From: Sulfuricurvum sp.
GTDB lineage: Bacteria > Campylobacterota > Campylobacteria > Campylobacterales > Sulfurimonadaceae
Direction: 5' to 3'
NCBI GenBank assembly: GCA_030694265.1
Contig: JAUXYP010000006.1
Span: 1 to 64,000, forward strand
DNA length: 64,000 nt
Numbering within the stretch: position 1 is the first letter of the stretch; each line of letters opens with the position of its first letter. Below, one piece after another: positions 42,304 through 51,971 of the stretch. The position numbers and the translations under genes are program-made. Under the pieces are notes generated by a model. The model made no database searches. It was not told where the DNA came from and saw only the letters and a list, made by a program, of their open reading frames with translations.

Positions 42304-43536
42304 ATGGAACAATTTTTAGAAAAAGCCAAAAGTGCCAGTCGTATTGTCGCAACGATGAGTGGAAGCGAGCGCAACCGCATCTTACGTGAGATGGCAACAG
42401 CGCTTCGCAGTAACACTGCACGTATTATTGAAGCGAATACGATTGACATGCGTAAAGCAGATGATGAAAATTTAGCGAGTTCATTGAAAGAGCGTCTCTT
42501 GTTGGATGAAAAGCGTATCGACGCTATGGCGGTAGCGATTGAGGAGATTGCAGCACTTAAAGACCCTGTAGGTCGTGTGATCGAGGGATGGGTGACCGAA
42601 GCAGGATTGAAAATTGAAAAAGTTTCGATTCCGATCGGTGTTATTGGGATTATCTACGAATCACGACCGAACGTGACGTCTGATACAGCAGCGCTTTGTT
42701 TTAAAAGCTCTAATGGATGTGTCCTCAAAGGGGGGAAGGAGGCCGAGGCCTCAAATATCATAATAGCAGAGATTCTGCAGTCGGTATTGGTACGCAATAA
42801 TCTCCCAAAAGAACTAATAGCTTTATTACCAGACTCATCACGTGAAGGGGTGTCAAAATTAATCAAGATGGATAAGTATGTTGATCTTATTGTTCCTCGC
42901 GGTGGAGAAGGGTTAATCCGTTATGTAAGCCAAAATGCGAGTGTCCCAGTTGTAAAACACGATAAGGGCATGTGCCATACCTACATTGATAAAGAAGCAA
43001 ATATTGAAAATGCAATAGCCATTGCTCTCAATGCCAAAGTCCAGCGCCCGGGTGTGTGCAATGCAATGGAAACACTGTTGGTAGATGAGGCGATTGCAAC
43101 AGAGATATTGCCGGTTCTTAAAGAAGCATTTGATCGTGAACACACACAGCTCAAAGGGTGTGCGCTTACGCAAAGATTCATCAATGTTGCACCAGCTACC
43201 GAAGAAGATTTTGATACGGAATATTTAGCAAATATTCTGAATATACGAGTTGTAAATGGAATTGAGGGTGCCATTGAGCATATAGTCAAACACAGTTCAG
43301 GTCACTCAGAAGCAATCATAACAGAAAATATTACTGCAGCGGAGCGTTTTATGGATGCTATTGATTCTGCGTGCGTCTATGTGAATGCCTCTACACGTTT
43401 TACAGATGGTGGTGCCTTTGGATTTGGAGCGGAAGTGGGTATTAGTACCAATAAACTCCATGCACGCGGACCGATGGGGGTCGAGGGATTGACTACCTAT
43501 AAATATAAAATATATGGAAAAGGGCAGATTCGTTGA
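42304..43536 (+). CDS. proA: glutamate-5-semialdehyde dehydrogenase (gamma-glutamyl phosphate reductase)
   Basis: A 410-residue NADPH-dependent enzyme of proline synthesis. The catalytic Cys lies in RPGVCNAMET; the nearby NASTRFTDGGAFGFGAEVGIST and GPMGVEGLTTYKY are characteristic of the C-terminus. ATG start with AGAGGAA. It overlaps the next gene by four bases (TTGA). proB is not present. Confidence 0.95.
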   Translation: MEQFLEKAKSASRIVATMSGSERNRILREMATALRSNTARIIEANTIDMRKADDENLASSLKERLLLDEKRIDAMAVAIEEIAALKDPVGRVIEGWVTEAGLKIEKVSIPIGVIGIIYESRPNVTSDTAALCFKSSNGCVLKGGKEAEASNIIIAEILQSVLVRNNLPKELIALLPDSSREGVSKLIKMDKYVDLIVPRGGEGLIRYVSQNASVPVVKHDKGMCHTYIDKEANIENAIAIALNAKVQRPGVCNAMETLLVDEAIATEILPVLKEAFDREHTQLKGCALTQRFINVAPATEEDFDTEYLANILNIRVVNGIEGAIEHIVKHSSGHSEAIITENITAAERFMDAIDSACVYVNASTRFTDGGAFGFGAEVGISTNKLHARGPMGVEGLTTYKYKIYGKGQIR

Positions 43537-44108
43537 GTCTTGAAGTTCTTGCTATTGGGGAATTAAGTTTCGGATATTCCAAAGATACGATGTTGTTTGA
43601 GAATTTTAGCCTGAGTGTTCATCAAGGAGAGATTAAAGCGATTGTAGGGCCTAGCGGAGTGGGAAAATCAACGTTGTTTGAACTTATTTTAGGCCGCTCA
43701 AAGCCACATAAAGGGACGATAAAAGCAGCGTCGCTTTCTCAAGTATTTCAAGACCCTTACAGTTCATTTCATCCAAGTTACAGTATACGAGATCAGATAG
43801 CCGAAGTGACTTCTATGAATGAATGTGGTGAATTAATGGAGCAGATGGGATTAAATGAGGAACATTTGAATGCATTGCCGCATAAACTCTCAGGGGGACA
43901 GCTGCAGCGCTGTTCGATTTTACGTGCTTTGTTGATGAAACCAAAACTGCTCTTACTGGATGAACCGACTTCGGCGCTTGATAATCTCAATCAACTGGAT
44001 ATTATGAAGCTTATTGTGTCTAAACTGGGAGGGATGGGAGTACTTTTAATCACGCATGATACCAGTTTGGCGCAGTGGTGTGCAGATGATATTATTCGTT
44101 TAGGATAG
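43533..44108 (+). CDS. orphan ABC ATPase (oligopeptide/nickel type)
   Basis: A 191-residue ATPase: Walker A GPSGVGKST, Q-loop in SQVFQDPYSSFHPSYSI, signature LSGGQLQRCSILRAL, Walker B LLLLDEPTSALD and switch LITHDTSLAQ. The FQDPYSSFHPSYSIRDQI stretch is typical of DppF/OppF/NikE-type subunits, but the protein is short (usual 230-330) and no permease or binding protein is adjacent. The TTG start overlaps the proA stop. It could serve a remote permease. It overlaps crcB tail to tail by nine bases. Confidence 0.8.
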   Translation: MSLEVLAIGELSFGYSKDTMLFENFSLSVHQGEIKAIVGPSGVGKSTLFELILGRSKPHKGTIKAASLSQVFQDPYSSFHPSYSIRDQIAEVTSMNECGELMEQMGLNEEHLNALPHKLSGGQLQRCSILRALLMKPKLLLLDEPTSALDNLNQLDIMKLIVSKLGGMGVLLITHDTSLAQWCADDIIRLG

Positions 44109-44489
44109 CCAATTGCGAATAATGTAATAGCCGGAAGCTGCCATGGCAACGGCACCAAAGGTATTCAGCGCCATGTTGACCAAAGCCATTAGAAGATGCC
44201 CTCCACTGAGTAAAAAAAATGTTTCCATAGCAAACGTTGAATAAGTTGTTAATCCTCCTAAAAAACCGGTAGTGAGAAAGGATTTTGCTTGTACACTAAA
44301 AAAGGTGGTATAAGTAAAATAGGCGAACAATGCCCCAATAATAAAACTTCCTAGCAGATTGACTGAAAGTGTGCCAAAGGGTAGAGTATGAGGAAACTGA
44401 TGATTAACGACTCCGTTTAAATAAGCACGTAAGACAGCCCCTATAAAGGCGCCGCTACCGATTGCCAGAATGGTTTGCAAGCTCATCAT
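44100..44489 (-). CDS. crcB: fluoride channel FluC/CrcB
   Basis: A 129-residue four-helix membrane protein that acts as a dual-topology dimeric fluoride channel. The family signatures GSGAFIGAVLRAYL, PFGTLSVNLLGSFIIG and GFLGGLTTYSTFAMET are clear. I chose the ATG at 44489, six bases after AAAGGT, instead of the longer frame that overlaps plsC heavily. Start and plsC stop still overlap by 35 bases. No fluoride riboswitch was seen, since the gene is internal to an operon. Confidence 0.92.
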   Translation of the reverse strand: MMSLQTILAIGSGAFIGAVLRAYLNGVVNHQFPHTLPFGTLSVNLLGSFIIGALFAYFTYTTFFSVQAKSFLTTGFLGGLTTYSTFAMETFFLLSGGHLLMALVNMALNTFGAVAMAASGYYIIRNWLS

Positions 44490-45150
44490 CGTATACCTTT
44501 TGCATGGATATTTGCGTATTTTGAAGCCAATTTGGATCTTCTTTATTCGCATAAAATGGTTCTAAATAAATAGTAGTGATTGCTCCGGAATGAAATATTT
44601 TGCGTTTGTTGCTAAAGTAAGATGCGGTAGCGATCAACACAATAGGCTGAACCTTGAGTGCGTATTTGTCAGCGACTATTTTTGCACCGGATTTAAAGGG
44701 CTTCATAATACCTGTCTCGGTGCGTGTCCCTTCGGGAAAAATAGTAATCACACGTCCGGCGTCGAGACATCTTTTTGTTTCTTTTATCAGTTTAATAATG
44801 GCTGTTTTACTCTCACGCTGCAGAGCAATATTTTTAGGAAGTCGAAGGACAAGTCCAAAAAAAGGGATACTAAAGAGTTCTCTCTTTGCAACCCACGCGA
44901 TGTTTTTAGGTGTGATGGTTTCTATGATACCGATATCAATATCGCTTTGATGATTAACGAGGAACATTTGAGCATCTGGGTCTAGAGAGCCTTTAGTTCG
45001 CACGCCGATGAAGACGAAGGTACGGATAAACCATGCTCCCAGTTTAACAGCATAAGGTTGCGGAAGAAGGTAGAACGTCGATATCATGAGGGTCATGCCT
45101 GCAAAGATTACGACAACAGCATAAAACCATTTAATTCGAGCAAATATCAC
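44455..45150 (-). CDS. plsC: 1-acyl-sn-glycerol-3-phosphate acyltransferase
   Basis: A 231-residue membrane-bound acyltransferase making phosphatidic acid. The catalytic HX4D motif is NHQSDID with His67 and Asp72; the glycerophosphate-binding FPEGTRTE motif follows at about residue 138. One N-terminal helix (residues 8-28) anchors it. It overlaps the BatD-like gene by 20 bases and crcB by 35, within a long coupled operon. Confidence 0.93.
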   Translation of the reverse strand: MIFARIKWFYAVVVIFAGMTLMISTFYLLPQPYAVKLGAWFIRTFVFIGVRTKGSLDPDAQMFLVNHQSDIDIGIIETITPKNIAWVAKRELFSIPFFGLVLRLPKNIALQRESKTAIIKLIKETKRCLDAGRVITIFPEGTRTETGIMKPFKSGAKIVADKYALKVQPIVLIATASYFSNKRKIFHSGAITTIYLEPFYANKEDPNWLQNTQISMQKVYDDELANHSGNR

Positions 45151-46288
45151 GCTTATTAACCCAGCCTACTTTTTTGTTGTCTAAACGTATTTTGGTGAAA
45201 TCTCCAACTTTATTCTCAGCTTCGAGATTCGTTTCTTCCATAGTCACCTCAAAAATAGTTCCACTTTTGATGGGAAGTATGTATAAAGGGGCACCTTTCT
45301 TCACGCAAACACTTGAATTTGGAATCAATGTAAAGACCACAAAAAACAAAGGGACTACCGAAGCTATAAGGTACCATTGCTTCCGTCTCCAATAATAAAG
45401 AGCAATAAGAATAACACCTAGGATCGCTGCAGCGCCAACTTTTAACTCTGTATGGCGTGAATCAGTAGGGGAAAGATCACTTTGCGTAGATACGCTATCA
45501 TCATCAACCACAATGGGGATATTGATCGATTCATATCTATTTTTTGCCAGATTGAAGATCGTAAAATCGAGGCTTTGCTGGGTATTTGGGATAATGGCAT
45601 AATAGGTGATCTGAGACTCTTCCACATTAGGAAGTTTAGACTCAAAACCTTGTTTGATGGCATTTGGAAGTGAAAAAGTACCTATGTTACAACGCTGTGC
45701 TGTTGCGGTAAAAACAACAATATTACTCTCTTGATTGTAGGCGGTTGTTTTATAGTCAATGATTTTAAAAGAATTTGCCAAAATATTGGCAAATGTTGCC
45801 GGAGGGGTTAAGGTGGACGCGACCAGTGATGTACCATTTATAGAGTTTGATTGGGCACCCGTAGAGGTGACGGTTGCCGTAATATCAGGCAAACGTACAT
45901 TGTTGGATTGTGCCAAAAAATAAAAAGTATCGTAAACTCCGTCTGTTTTGACAACACGGCGTGGTGTTGGGCTAAATACACGAACCCCTTCTTCATTTTG
46001 AAGGGTGTATTCGATATTACCAGACGCGATATCTACAGGAGTCAGTTTAATAGTGACCGGAAAAATTTCGCCAATATAGAGGTGCGTAGGGAGATTTGAA
46101 TGTTCTAAGCTAATACCATTGCTTTGTACGGCATTATTAAATAGGCTGTCTATACCTGTATCAGGCTCACCTTCAGGGCTTTGGGGCTGTTGTGTTTCTT
46201 GAGGAGCTGCGGTAGGATCAGTGAGCATAGAAGGTTCACTGATAGCAGCTTGTACGAGTAATAATGATAGGAAAAGTATCTTTTTCAA
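45131..46288 (-). CDS. BatD-like secreted protein with C-terminal SH3-like domain
   Basis: A 385-residue envelope protein. Signal peptide (residues 1-17), a low-complexity Pro/Gln segment (25-45), an immunoglobulin-like region with BatD-type features (YIGEIFPVTIKLTPVD, about 70-250), two hydrophobic segments (about 280-330) and a C-terminal SH3-like part (TIFEVTMEETNLEAENKVGDFTKIRLDNKK). The TTG start overlaps the purQ stop codon (TTGA). BatD proteins are linked to aerotolerance and stress, but the other bat genes are absent. Function unknown. Confidence 0.65.
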   Translation of the reverse strand: MKKILFLSLLLVQAAISEPSMLTDPTAAPQETQQPQSPEGEPDTGIDSLFNNAVQSNGISLEHSNLPTHLYIGEIFPVTIKLTPVDIASGNIEYTLQNEEGVRVFSPTPRRVVKTDGVYDTFYFLAQSNNVRLPDITATVTSTGAQSNSINGTSLVASTLTPPATFANILANSFKIIDYKTTAYNQESNIVVFTATAQRCNIGTFSLPNAIKQGFESKLPNVEESQITYYAIIPNTQQSLDFTIFNLAKNRYESINIPIVVDDDSVSTQSDLSPTDSRHTELKVGAAAILGVILIALYYWRRKQWYLIASVVPLFFVVFTLIPNSSVCVKKGAPLYILPIKSGTIFEVTMEETNLEAENKVGDFTKIRLDNKKVGWVNKRDICSN

Positions 46289-46965
46289 GCGGACAAAAAT
46301 CCCTCTAACATACGACGCCCATCATTAGATCCTAATAAGGATTCCATTGCCCGTTCAGGATGAGGCATCAAGCCAAAAACATTTTTTGTGATATTGCATA
46401 TACCAGCGATACTGTCTACTGAACCGTTAGGATTACTAAGATTGCCGACTTCATCGGTGTACTGCAACAAAACCTGATCGTTGACATAAAGATCACTTAA
46501 TCCTTCTGAATCGATGTAGAAATTCCCATCGTGATGTGCAATAGGGATATTGACGATGTCATTTACAGCACATTTTTTTAAGAAGGTATTGTTATTGGTA
46601 AGCACTTTTAAATGGTGGTGTCGTGAGATAAAATGAAGTCCTTCATTACGTTTGAGTGCCCCTGGAAGTAAACCGCACTCTGTCAAAACCTGAAAACCAT
46701 TACAGATACCGAGTACTTTTCCCCCGTTATCGGCGAACGCTTTTACAGCTTTCATAATAGGAGACATTTTAGCGATTGCACCGCTGCGAAGATAGTCACC
46801 GTAGCTGAAACCGCCTGCTACGACCAGTAAATCAGTGCCATCAGGTATCGTGTCCTCTTTATGCCATAGGATTTGCGTTTCGCATCCCAGTGCCGCGAAG
46901 GCATTTTGCGTGTCGTATTCACAGTTGGTACCTGGAAATTGGATGATACCTACTTTTGTTTTCAT
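46285..46965 (-). CDS. purQ: phosphoribosylformylglycinamidine synthase subunit PurQ
   Basis: A 226-residue class I glutamine amidotransferase that supplies ammonia to the FGAM synthase. The active-site Cys88 lies in LGICNGFQVL; the His-Glu pair is in PHPERAME near the C-terminus. The ATG overlaps the purS stop by four bases. purL is not in the window, so the three-subunit enzyme's large subunit is encoded elsewhere. Confidence 0.95.
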   Translation of the reverse strand: MKTKVGIIQFPGTNCEYDTQNAFAALGCETQILWHKEDTIPDGTDLLVVAGGFSYGDYLRSGAIAKMSPIMKAVKAFADNGGKVLGICNGFQVLTECGLLPGALKRNEGLHFISRHHHLKVLTNNNTFLKKCAVNDIVNIPIAHHDGNFYIDSEGLSDLYVNDQVLLQYTDEVGNLSNPNGSVDSIAGICNITKNVFGLMPHPERAMESLLGSNDGRRMLEGFLSA

Positions 46966-47204
46966 GCTTGGATCTCTATAGCGTAATCTTCGATAACGGT
47001 ATTGGCCAAAAGGTCTTCACACATTTGCGCTACTTTTGCTTTTGCAGATTCCACATTGCTCTCGTCCATTTCAATTATGATTTGCTTTCCGACGCGCACA
47101 TCGCTTACCGTTCCAAATCCATGACCGGATAGGGCATGCTGAACCGCTTTTCCTTGTGAGTCGAGAACTCCGTTTTTTAAAAATACGTTTACAATTGCTT
47201 TCAT
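46962..47204 (-). CDS. purS: phosphoribosylformylglycinamidine synthase subunit PurS
   Basis: An 80-residue small subunit that bridges PurL and PurQ. The motif LKNGVLDSQGKAVQHALSGHGF is diagnostic. ATG with AAGGGAAAA upstream. It lies 26 bases after purC and overlaps purQ by four bases. Confidence 0.94.
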   Translation of the reverse strand: MKAIVNVFLKNGVLDSQGKAVQHALSGHGFGTVSDVRVGKQIIIEMDESNVESAKAKVAQMCEDLLANTVIEDYAIEIQA

Positions 47205-47230
47205 GCTTTTCCCTTTGTACTCTTTGGATA

Positions 47231-47941
47231 TTAGTTTAATATACGGTTTAAAACTTCTTCATAAGCGACTTTTAGACCGCCCATCCCTTGGCGAAAACGG
47301 TCTTTGTCCATTTTCTCACCCGTTTCTAAATCCCAAAAGCGACAGTTGTCAGGGCTAATTTCATCGGCAAGAATGATTTTTCCATTAGCATCACGGCCAA
47401 ATTCAAGCTTGAAATCAACCAAGTTAAGACCTTTTTTATGAAAATAGGGGCGTAAAATATCATTTACTTGACGGGCCATAGCGCGTAGTTGATCCAGCTC
47501 TGCTTCATTCTTAACAAGTTCAAGAATCATACAGTGTTGATCATTGAGTTTTGGGTCACCTAATGCATCATTTTTATAGTCAAATTCAACAAGGGTAAAT
47601 GGAAGTACCTTTCCATCAGGGATACCAAGATTTTTGCTTAAACTGCCGGTTGCAACGTTGCGTACGATGACTTCGATCATGATGATGTCGACTTTTTTGC
47701 ACAGCATATTAGTATCGTCCAGCATCTTCACAAAGTGAGACTCAATCCCATTTTCTGCAAGCATCTCAAACAGTGCAGTAGATATTTTATTGTTTAGAGC
47801 ACCTTTACCTGCTTCAGTGTCTTTTTTAGCACCATTAAATGCTGTCAGATCATCTTTGAATTTGGCAATGACTAGATTTGGATCATCCGTACTATAGAGG
47901 CGTTTTGCTTTTCCTTCATAAATGACTTCACGTTTTTCCAT
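47231..47941 (-). CDS. purC: phosphoribosylaminoimidazole-succinocarboxamide synthase (SAICAR synthase)
   Basis: A 236-residue enzyme joining aspartate to CAIR in purine synthesis. The opening [19 protein letters not shown] and the later [14 protein letters not shown] are family hallmarks. The ATG overlaps the ctpA stop by one base (TAATG). Confidence 0.96.
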   Translation of the reverse strand: MEKREVIYEGKAKRLYSTDDPNLVIAKFKDDLTAFNGAKKDTEAGKGALNNKISTALFEMLAENGIESHFVKMLDDTNMLCKKVDIIMIEVIVRNVATGSLSKNLGIPDGKVLPFTLVEFDYKNDALGDPKLNDQHCMILELVKNEAELDQLRAMARQVNDILRPYFHKKGLNLVDFKLEFGRDANGKIILADEISPDNCRFWDLETGEKMDKDRFRQGMGGLKVAYEEVLNRILN

Positions 47942-49269
47942 TATTCTTTTCCTTTGGTGATGATGAGGGCTTTAATGATGCCAACACCTTCTTTGAGTTG
48001 TATGTCTTTTGTAAGCTGCTCTTTGGTGATAATGGTTTTGTTGGTTGCATTAGCTTCTGTGACGTCAATCATTCCATCGACTTTTTCGAGCTCTTTTTCT
48101 AAATGTTTTTTTAGGTCAGATTCTTTGATGTTAAAGTTATTTTCATGCTTTTTGATTTCACCTGCATCCACTTCCACGTCAGGAACGACACCTACGGCTT
48201 GAATGGTGCGGCCGCTAGGGAGGTAATAGCGGGCAATGGTTAGTTTGATCGCTTCAACATCAGTAATAGGCATAACGACTTGCACACTTCCTTTGCCAAA
48301 TGTAGTTGCGCCTACAATGACACCGCGTTTGAGATCTTGTATTGCACCGCTAACGATTTCAGAAGCACTTGCGCTTCCTTCATTCACCAATACGATAAGG
48401 GGAAGGCGGCAAATTGTTGCTTTTTTAGTGGCACTGTAGCTTACATCATCGCTCTTATTACGCCCTTTTTGGGAGACAATAACACCTTCATCGACAAACA
48501 GATCCGTGAGCTCTACCGCTTGATCAAGAAGTCCTCCAGGATTGTTACGTAGATCCAGAATAATTCCCTTACTCTTGGCAGCGTGTTTCAATAAAGCAGC
48601 CTTGACATCTGTGGCTACTTTTTTATCAAAACTTGTAACACGAATATACAAGATGTTGTCATCAATGGTGCGTGTATAGACAGATTCTACGGTGATAATA
48701 TCGCGTATAATATGGAATTTTAGAGGTTCTGCTGCACCTTTGCGAATAATGGTAAGATCAATTGGCGTCTTAGGTTTACCGCGCATAAGCCCTACTGCAT
48801 CATCGATGTTCATACTAAGCGTTGCTTTGTCATTGATTTTTAAGATAATGTCTCCGGCTTTGATACCGGCTTTATCAGCTGGGGTTCCCTCAATAGGAGC
48901 AATAACGGTAAGTGCATTGTCACGCATCCCGACCGTAATCCCCAAGCCGCCGAACTCACCATCCGTTTGACTTTTGAGAGAATCAAAGCTTTTTTTGTCC
49001 ATAAAAGTAGAATGCGCGTCCAGATTGGATAACATCCCTTGCAGTGATTTGTCGATAAGCTGGTCAATACCCAGCCCATCTACGTTGTATTGCTCTACAA
49101 TGCTGAGTACTTTTGTGAATTTAGCCAAGGACTGAAGACGTGAAGCTTCCAGTGATGGCTCTGCAGATTGTACAGCCGTATTGTTCTTGGCTATAAGAGT
49201 GGTGGACAGGGCGAGAGTGATGCTTACTGCACTGATAAAACCAACAACCATCATTTTTTTACTTTTCAT
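47941..49269 (-). CDS. S41 carboxyl-terminal processing protease
   Basis: A 442-residue periplasmic protease, likely anchored by an uncleaved N-terminal helix (residues 7-27). A PDZ domain (about 100-175) contains GGLGITVG and [13 protein letters not shown]. The catalytic Ser301 lies in EGSASASEI and the Lys326 in TTFGKGSVQ, spaced as in Prc. It heads the protease-pur-plsC-crcB operon. Its physiological substrates are unknown; the coupling to purine genes is common in Campylobacterota but the reason is unclear. Confidence 0.92.
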   Translation of the reverse strand: MKSKKMMVVGFISAVSITLALSTTLIAKNNTAVQSAEPSLEASRLQSLAKFTKVLSIVEQYNVDGLGIDQLIDKSLQGMLSNLDAHSTFMDKKSFDSLKSQTDGEFGGLGITVGMRDNALTVIAPIEGTPADKAGIKAGDIILKINDKATLSMNIDDAVGLMRGKPKTPIDLTIIRKGAAEPLKFHIIRDIITVESVYTRTIDDNILYIRVTSFDKKVATDVKAALLKHAAKSKGIILDLRNNPGGLLDQAVELTDLFVDEGVIVSQKGRNKSDDVSYSATKKATICRLPLIVLVNEGSASASEIVSGAIQDLKRGVIVGATTFGKGSVQVVMPITDVEAIKLTIARYYLPSGRTIQAVGVVPDVEVDAGEIKKHENNFNIKESDLKKHLEKELEKVDGMIDVTEANATNKTIITKEQLTKDIQLKEGVGIIKALIITKGKE

Positions 49270-49337
49270 CGTTCACCGACCCTTTTGGCCCATATAATTA
49301 GATGGGGAATTATAGTTAAAACTCTATTAATAATCAA

Positions 49338-49541
49338 CTAGACGATCGTAATCGTAACGTCACCGATTTGTATTGTATCGCCTTTGACGATTTTGGCCCG
49401 CTTACGGGTTTCAATGACGCCATTACGAAGGACTAATCCATCTTCAATGAGCATTTTTGCTTGTCCGCCAGTATCAACTAGATCGAGAAACTTTATTAGT
49501 TTGTGAAGTTCAATAAACTCACTGTTGAGTGTATAAGTCAT
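49338..49541 (-). CDS. S4-domain RNA-binding protein (YbcJ/RlbA-like)
   Basis: A 67-residue protein made of a single S4 fold: EFIELHKLIKFLDLVDTGGQAKMLIEDGLVLRNGVIETRKRAKI. Such small proteins bind structured RNA and are linked to ribosome assembly or RNA quality control. It sits 68 bases upstream of the C-terminal protease gene on the same strand and may share its transcript. A ribosome site GGATC is weak. Confidence 0.85.
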   Translation of the reverse strand: MTYTLNSEFIELHKLIKFLDLVDTGGQAKMLIEDGLVLRNGVIETRKRAKIVKGDTIQIGDVTITIV

Positions 49542-49596
49542 TTTTGATCCAAGTGTTAGGGTAAATGGGTAGAAGAATAAAGAGAGGTAGAAAGCG

Positions 49597-49616
49597 AATC
49601 CCCAAAAAAGGGGATT
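49597..49616 (-). terminator. hairpin behind the RRM gene
   Basis: AATCCCC, loop TTTTTT on the minus strand, GGGGATT, ten bases after the RRM gene stop. Only CGCTTTC follows, so termination is not certain. Confidence 0.55.
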
Positions 49617-49625
49617 TACGTAAAA

Positions 49626-49901
49626 TTACCAGTTAGATTCGCGTGGTGGGCGTGGAGCACGTGGGCGCGCTTCATTTACACGTAATGTACGTCCGCCAAA
49701 ATCGCTGTTTTCAAGAGCTGTAATTGCCTTATTAGCTTCATCTGCATTGACCATTTCAACAAAACCAAAACCTCTAAAGCGTCCTGTTTCTTTGTCGTTT
49801 ACGAATTTAACTGAACTAACTTCACCGTATTGTCCGAAAAGATCTTTAAGATCATTTTCGTCTTTACCGTAGGGAATATTCCCAACATATATTTGTGTCA
49901 C
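49626..49901 (-). CDS. RRM-type RNA-binding protein
   Basis: A 91-residue protein that is one RNA-recognition motif plus a short basic tail. RNP2 (IYVGNIPYG, residues 4-11) and RNP1 (GRFRGFGFVEM, about 41-51) with the conserved Phe residues are both visible; the tail is Arg/Pro-rich (RPRAPRPPRE). Bacterial proteins of this type often act in cold or stress response by binding mRNA. It is monocistronic with a hairpin behind it. Confidence 0.9.
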   Translation of the reverse strand: MTQIYVGNIPYGKDENDLKDLFGQYGEVSSVKFVNDKETGRFRGFGFVEMVNADEANKAITALENSDFGGRTLRVNEARPRAPRPPRESNW

Positions 49902-50031
49902 ATTGCACTCCGTGAAAAAATCGAACTATAACCAGCATAATCCTGCGGCTAATTTTATCGGTTGAAATCTTATGGCAATGTTAAAAAAGGTGTTTTTAGC
50001 AATAAATAACAAAAAGCGTATCAGTTTGTTT

Positions 50032-51819
50032 TTAAATAGAGTAGACCAATGCTTTTTCCGGCAAGAAAAATGGGGTAAAAGTAGTGAGATTATGGAGTAT
50101 TTCCTCTTTGGTAATGGGTTTTGAGAGAAGATAGCCTTGTAGGGTGTCAATACGGTTTTCTACTAAAAAATTAAACTGCTGTTCGGTTTCAACCCCTTCT
50201 GCCGTAACGCTCATTCCTAAAACATGTGCAAGATTTGAAATTGCTTTAACAATATGGCTGTGAGAATCTATCTCACACACGGTATCAATAAAGGATTTAT
50301 CGATTTTTAACGTACTGATGGGCAACTGTGCTAAATAGGCAAAAGAAGAATATCCGGTACCAAAATCATCAAGGGCAATGTGAATGCCCCCTTCTTTAAG
50401 GGTATGAAGCTGACTGCCGGCAATCTCAATATTGTCCATAACGGCACTTTCGGTTAATTCAACTTTCAGATAATGAGGATCAATGGCACGTATTTTAAGA
50501 TACTCGAGGAGTTCATGCGCAAAATTAACTTGATGTAATTGTTTCGCTGATACGTTAATAGCAACGTAAAAAGGGTCTGGATGATTGAGCCGAACCATTT
50601 CAATGAAATCACACGCCTGCTCAAGGACTATTTGTCCAATATGAAGAATATCACCATTTTTTTCGGCTACGGAGATGAAGGCATCCGGGGTAATGAACCC
50701 TGCGGTTGGATGGGGCAGCCGCATCAGTGCCTCAAAGCCTTGCAGCGTTAAGGACTCGGCACTCACTAAGGGTTGAAAATAAAGTTCAAAGAAATCATGT
50801 TTCAGACCATCGCGAATAAGAGATTCAACATGCAAAAAGTTATGGATAGCACGTTGCATTGAGCTGTGATAGTAGACAAACTGATTTTTACCATTTTTTT
50901 TGGCTTCGTGCATCGCCGTATCTGCATGCTTGATTAAATCTTCAGAACTTCGTGCATCTTCGGGATACATGGAAATTCCAAAAGAGGCGGAGAGGAAGAA
51001 GGGAACGTCATGGACGGTAAATGGAATTTTAAATATTTCGCCCAGCTGTGTGCAAAAGTTATCAATGTAAATGGGATCGGAACTGTTTAAGTAGACCACA
51101 AATTCATCACCGCCAAAACGAGAAAGTAGCTGGTCATGAGTGACCAGTTCACGTAATCTACGAGCTACTTCAATAAGAATTTGGTCCCCTGTTTCATGTC
51201 CCATAGTGTCGTTGATGTTTTTAAAATTATCCAAGTCGATGTAAATAAGGGCAAAGGGGATGAGAGGAGAGTGTTCCAGCCTTGAGTGTAATTGGAGTTT
51301 GAGTTTGGAGCGATTTGCCAGCATGGTTAACGGGTCATAATAGGCTAAAAAGGCAATCTCTTCACTTTGGAGTTTGGACTGAGTGATATCACTCGTAATC
51401 CCGACGAAGAGGTCTAACTTTTCATTGTGATGGATACGGCTATTGAGCCAGCAAAGCTCTCCGTTAACTCGATGTATTCTGAAACGGATTTCTTGAGATG
51501 CTCCGGGAATAAGGGTTTCAAAAAACGAGCGAACCAATAAACGGTCATCGGGATGGATACGTTTTTGCCACAGGGTCGGATCAGCCAAAAAATCTTCTTT
51601 AGTAAAACCAAAAACAGCTCCAATGGCTCTGTTGACGTATTGCAGAGAAAGTGTTTGGGAATCAATGTACCAAATTATTTGATCAATATTTCCAAGGATC
51701 TCTTCAAGTTCTTGACTTTTAGACTCAAGTAAACCGGTAAGCTCACTATTTTGGTGTTTGATAACAGCTTTGGCATCGGAAAGTAATTGTGTAAGGCGAT
51801 TGATTTCCGAATTTTCCAT
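50032..51819 (-). CDS. PAS-GGDEF-EAL cyclic-di-GMP regulator
   Basis: A 595-residue cytoplasmic protein: a coiled N-terminus, a PAS domain (about 40-145, with DQIIWYIDSQTLSLQYVNRA), a GGDEF domain (about 165-320) with the intact signature FGGDEF, and an EAL domain (about 335-580) with EALMR, ELTESAVMDN, LDDFGTGYSSF and AEGVETEQQ. Both activities may be possible; which one dominates cannot be read from sequence. The regulated signal of the PAS domain is unknown. A TATAAT for the divergent ABC-F gene lies at 51930-51935. Confidence 0.93.
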   Translation of the reverse strand: MENSEINRLTQLLSDAKAVIKHQNSELTGLLESKSQELEEILGNIDQIIWYIDSQTLSLQYVNRAIGAVFGFTKEDFLADPTLWQKRIHPDDRLLVRSFFETLIPGASQEIRFRIHRVNGELCWLNSRIHHNEKLDLFVGITSDITQSKLQSEEIAFLAYYDPLTMLANRSKLKLQLHSRLEHSPLIPFALIYIDLDNFKNINDTMGHETGDQILIEVARRLRELVTHDQLLSRFGGDEFVVYLNSSDPIYIDNFCTQLGEIFKIPFTVHDVPFFLSASFGISMYPEDARSSEDLIKHADTAMHEAKKNGKNQFVYYHSSMQRAIHNFLHVESLIRDGLKHDFFELYFQPLVSAESLTLQGFEALMRLPHPTAGFITPDAFISVAEKNGDILHIGQIVLEQACDFIEMVRLNHPDPFYVAINVSAKQLHQVNFAHELLEYLKIRAIDPHYLKVELTESAVMDNIEIAGSQLHTLKEGGIHIALDDFGTGYSSFAYLAQLPISTLKIDKSFIDTVCEIDSHSHIVKAISNLAHVLGMSVTAEGVETEQQFNFLVENRIDTLQGYLLSKPITKEEILHNLTTFTPFFLPEKALVYSI

Positions 51820-51971
51820 GACTACCTAATGCTGTGTGATAAAATTGTGACATATTACTTGAACTTGAATTAAACTAAAATATAGGATGATGTAATACTA
51901 CAGTAAGGACATTCTAAAGTCCTATTAGATATAATCGCGATATTAATAAACCTTGAAAAGAGCACAAGAGT

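Noticed and set aside
44100-44600. Fluoride riboswitch for crcB
   Set aside because: The gene lies inside an operon with its start inside plsC; no aptamer-like segment is present.
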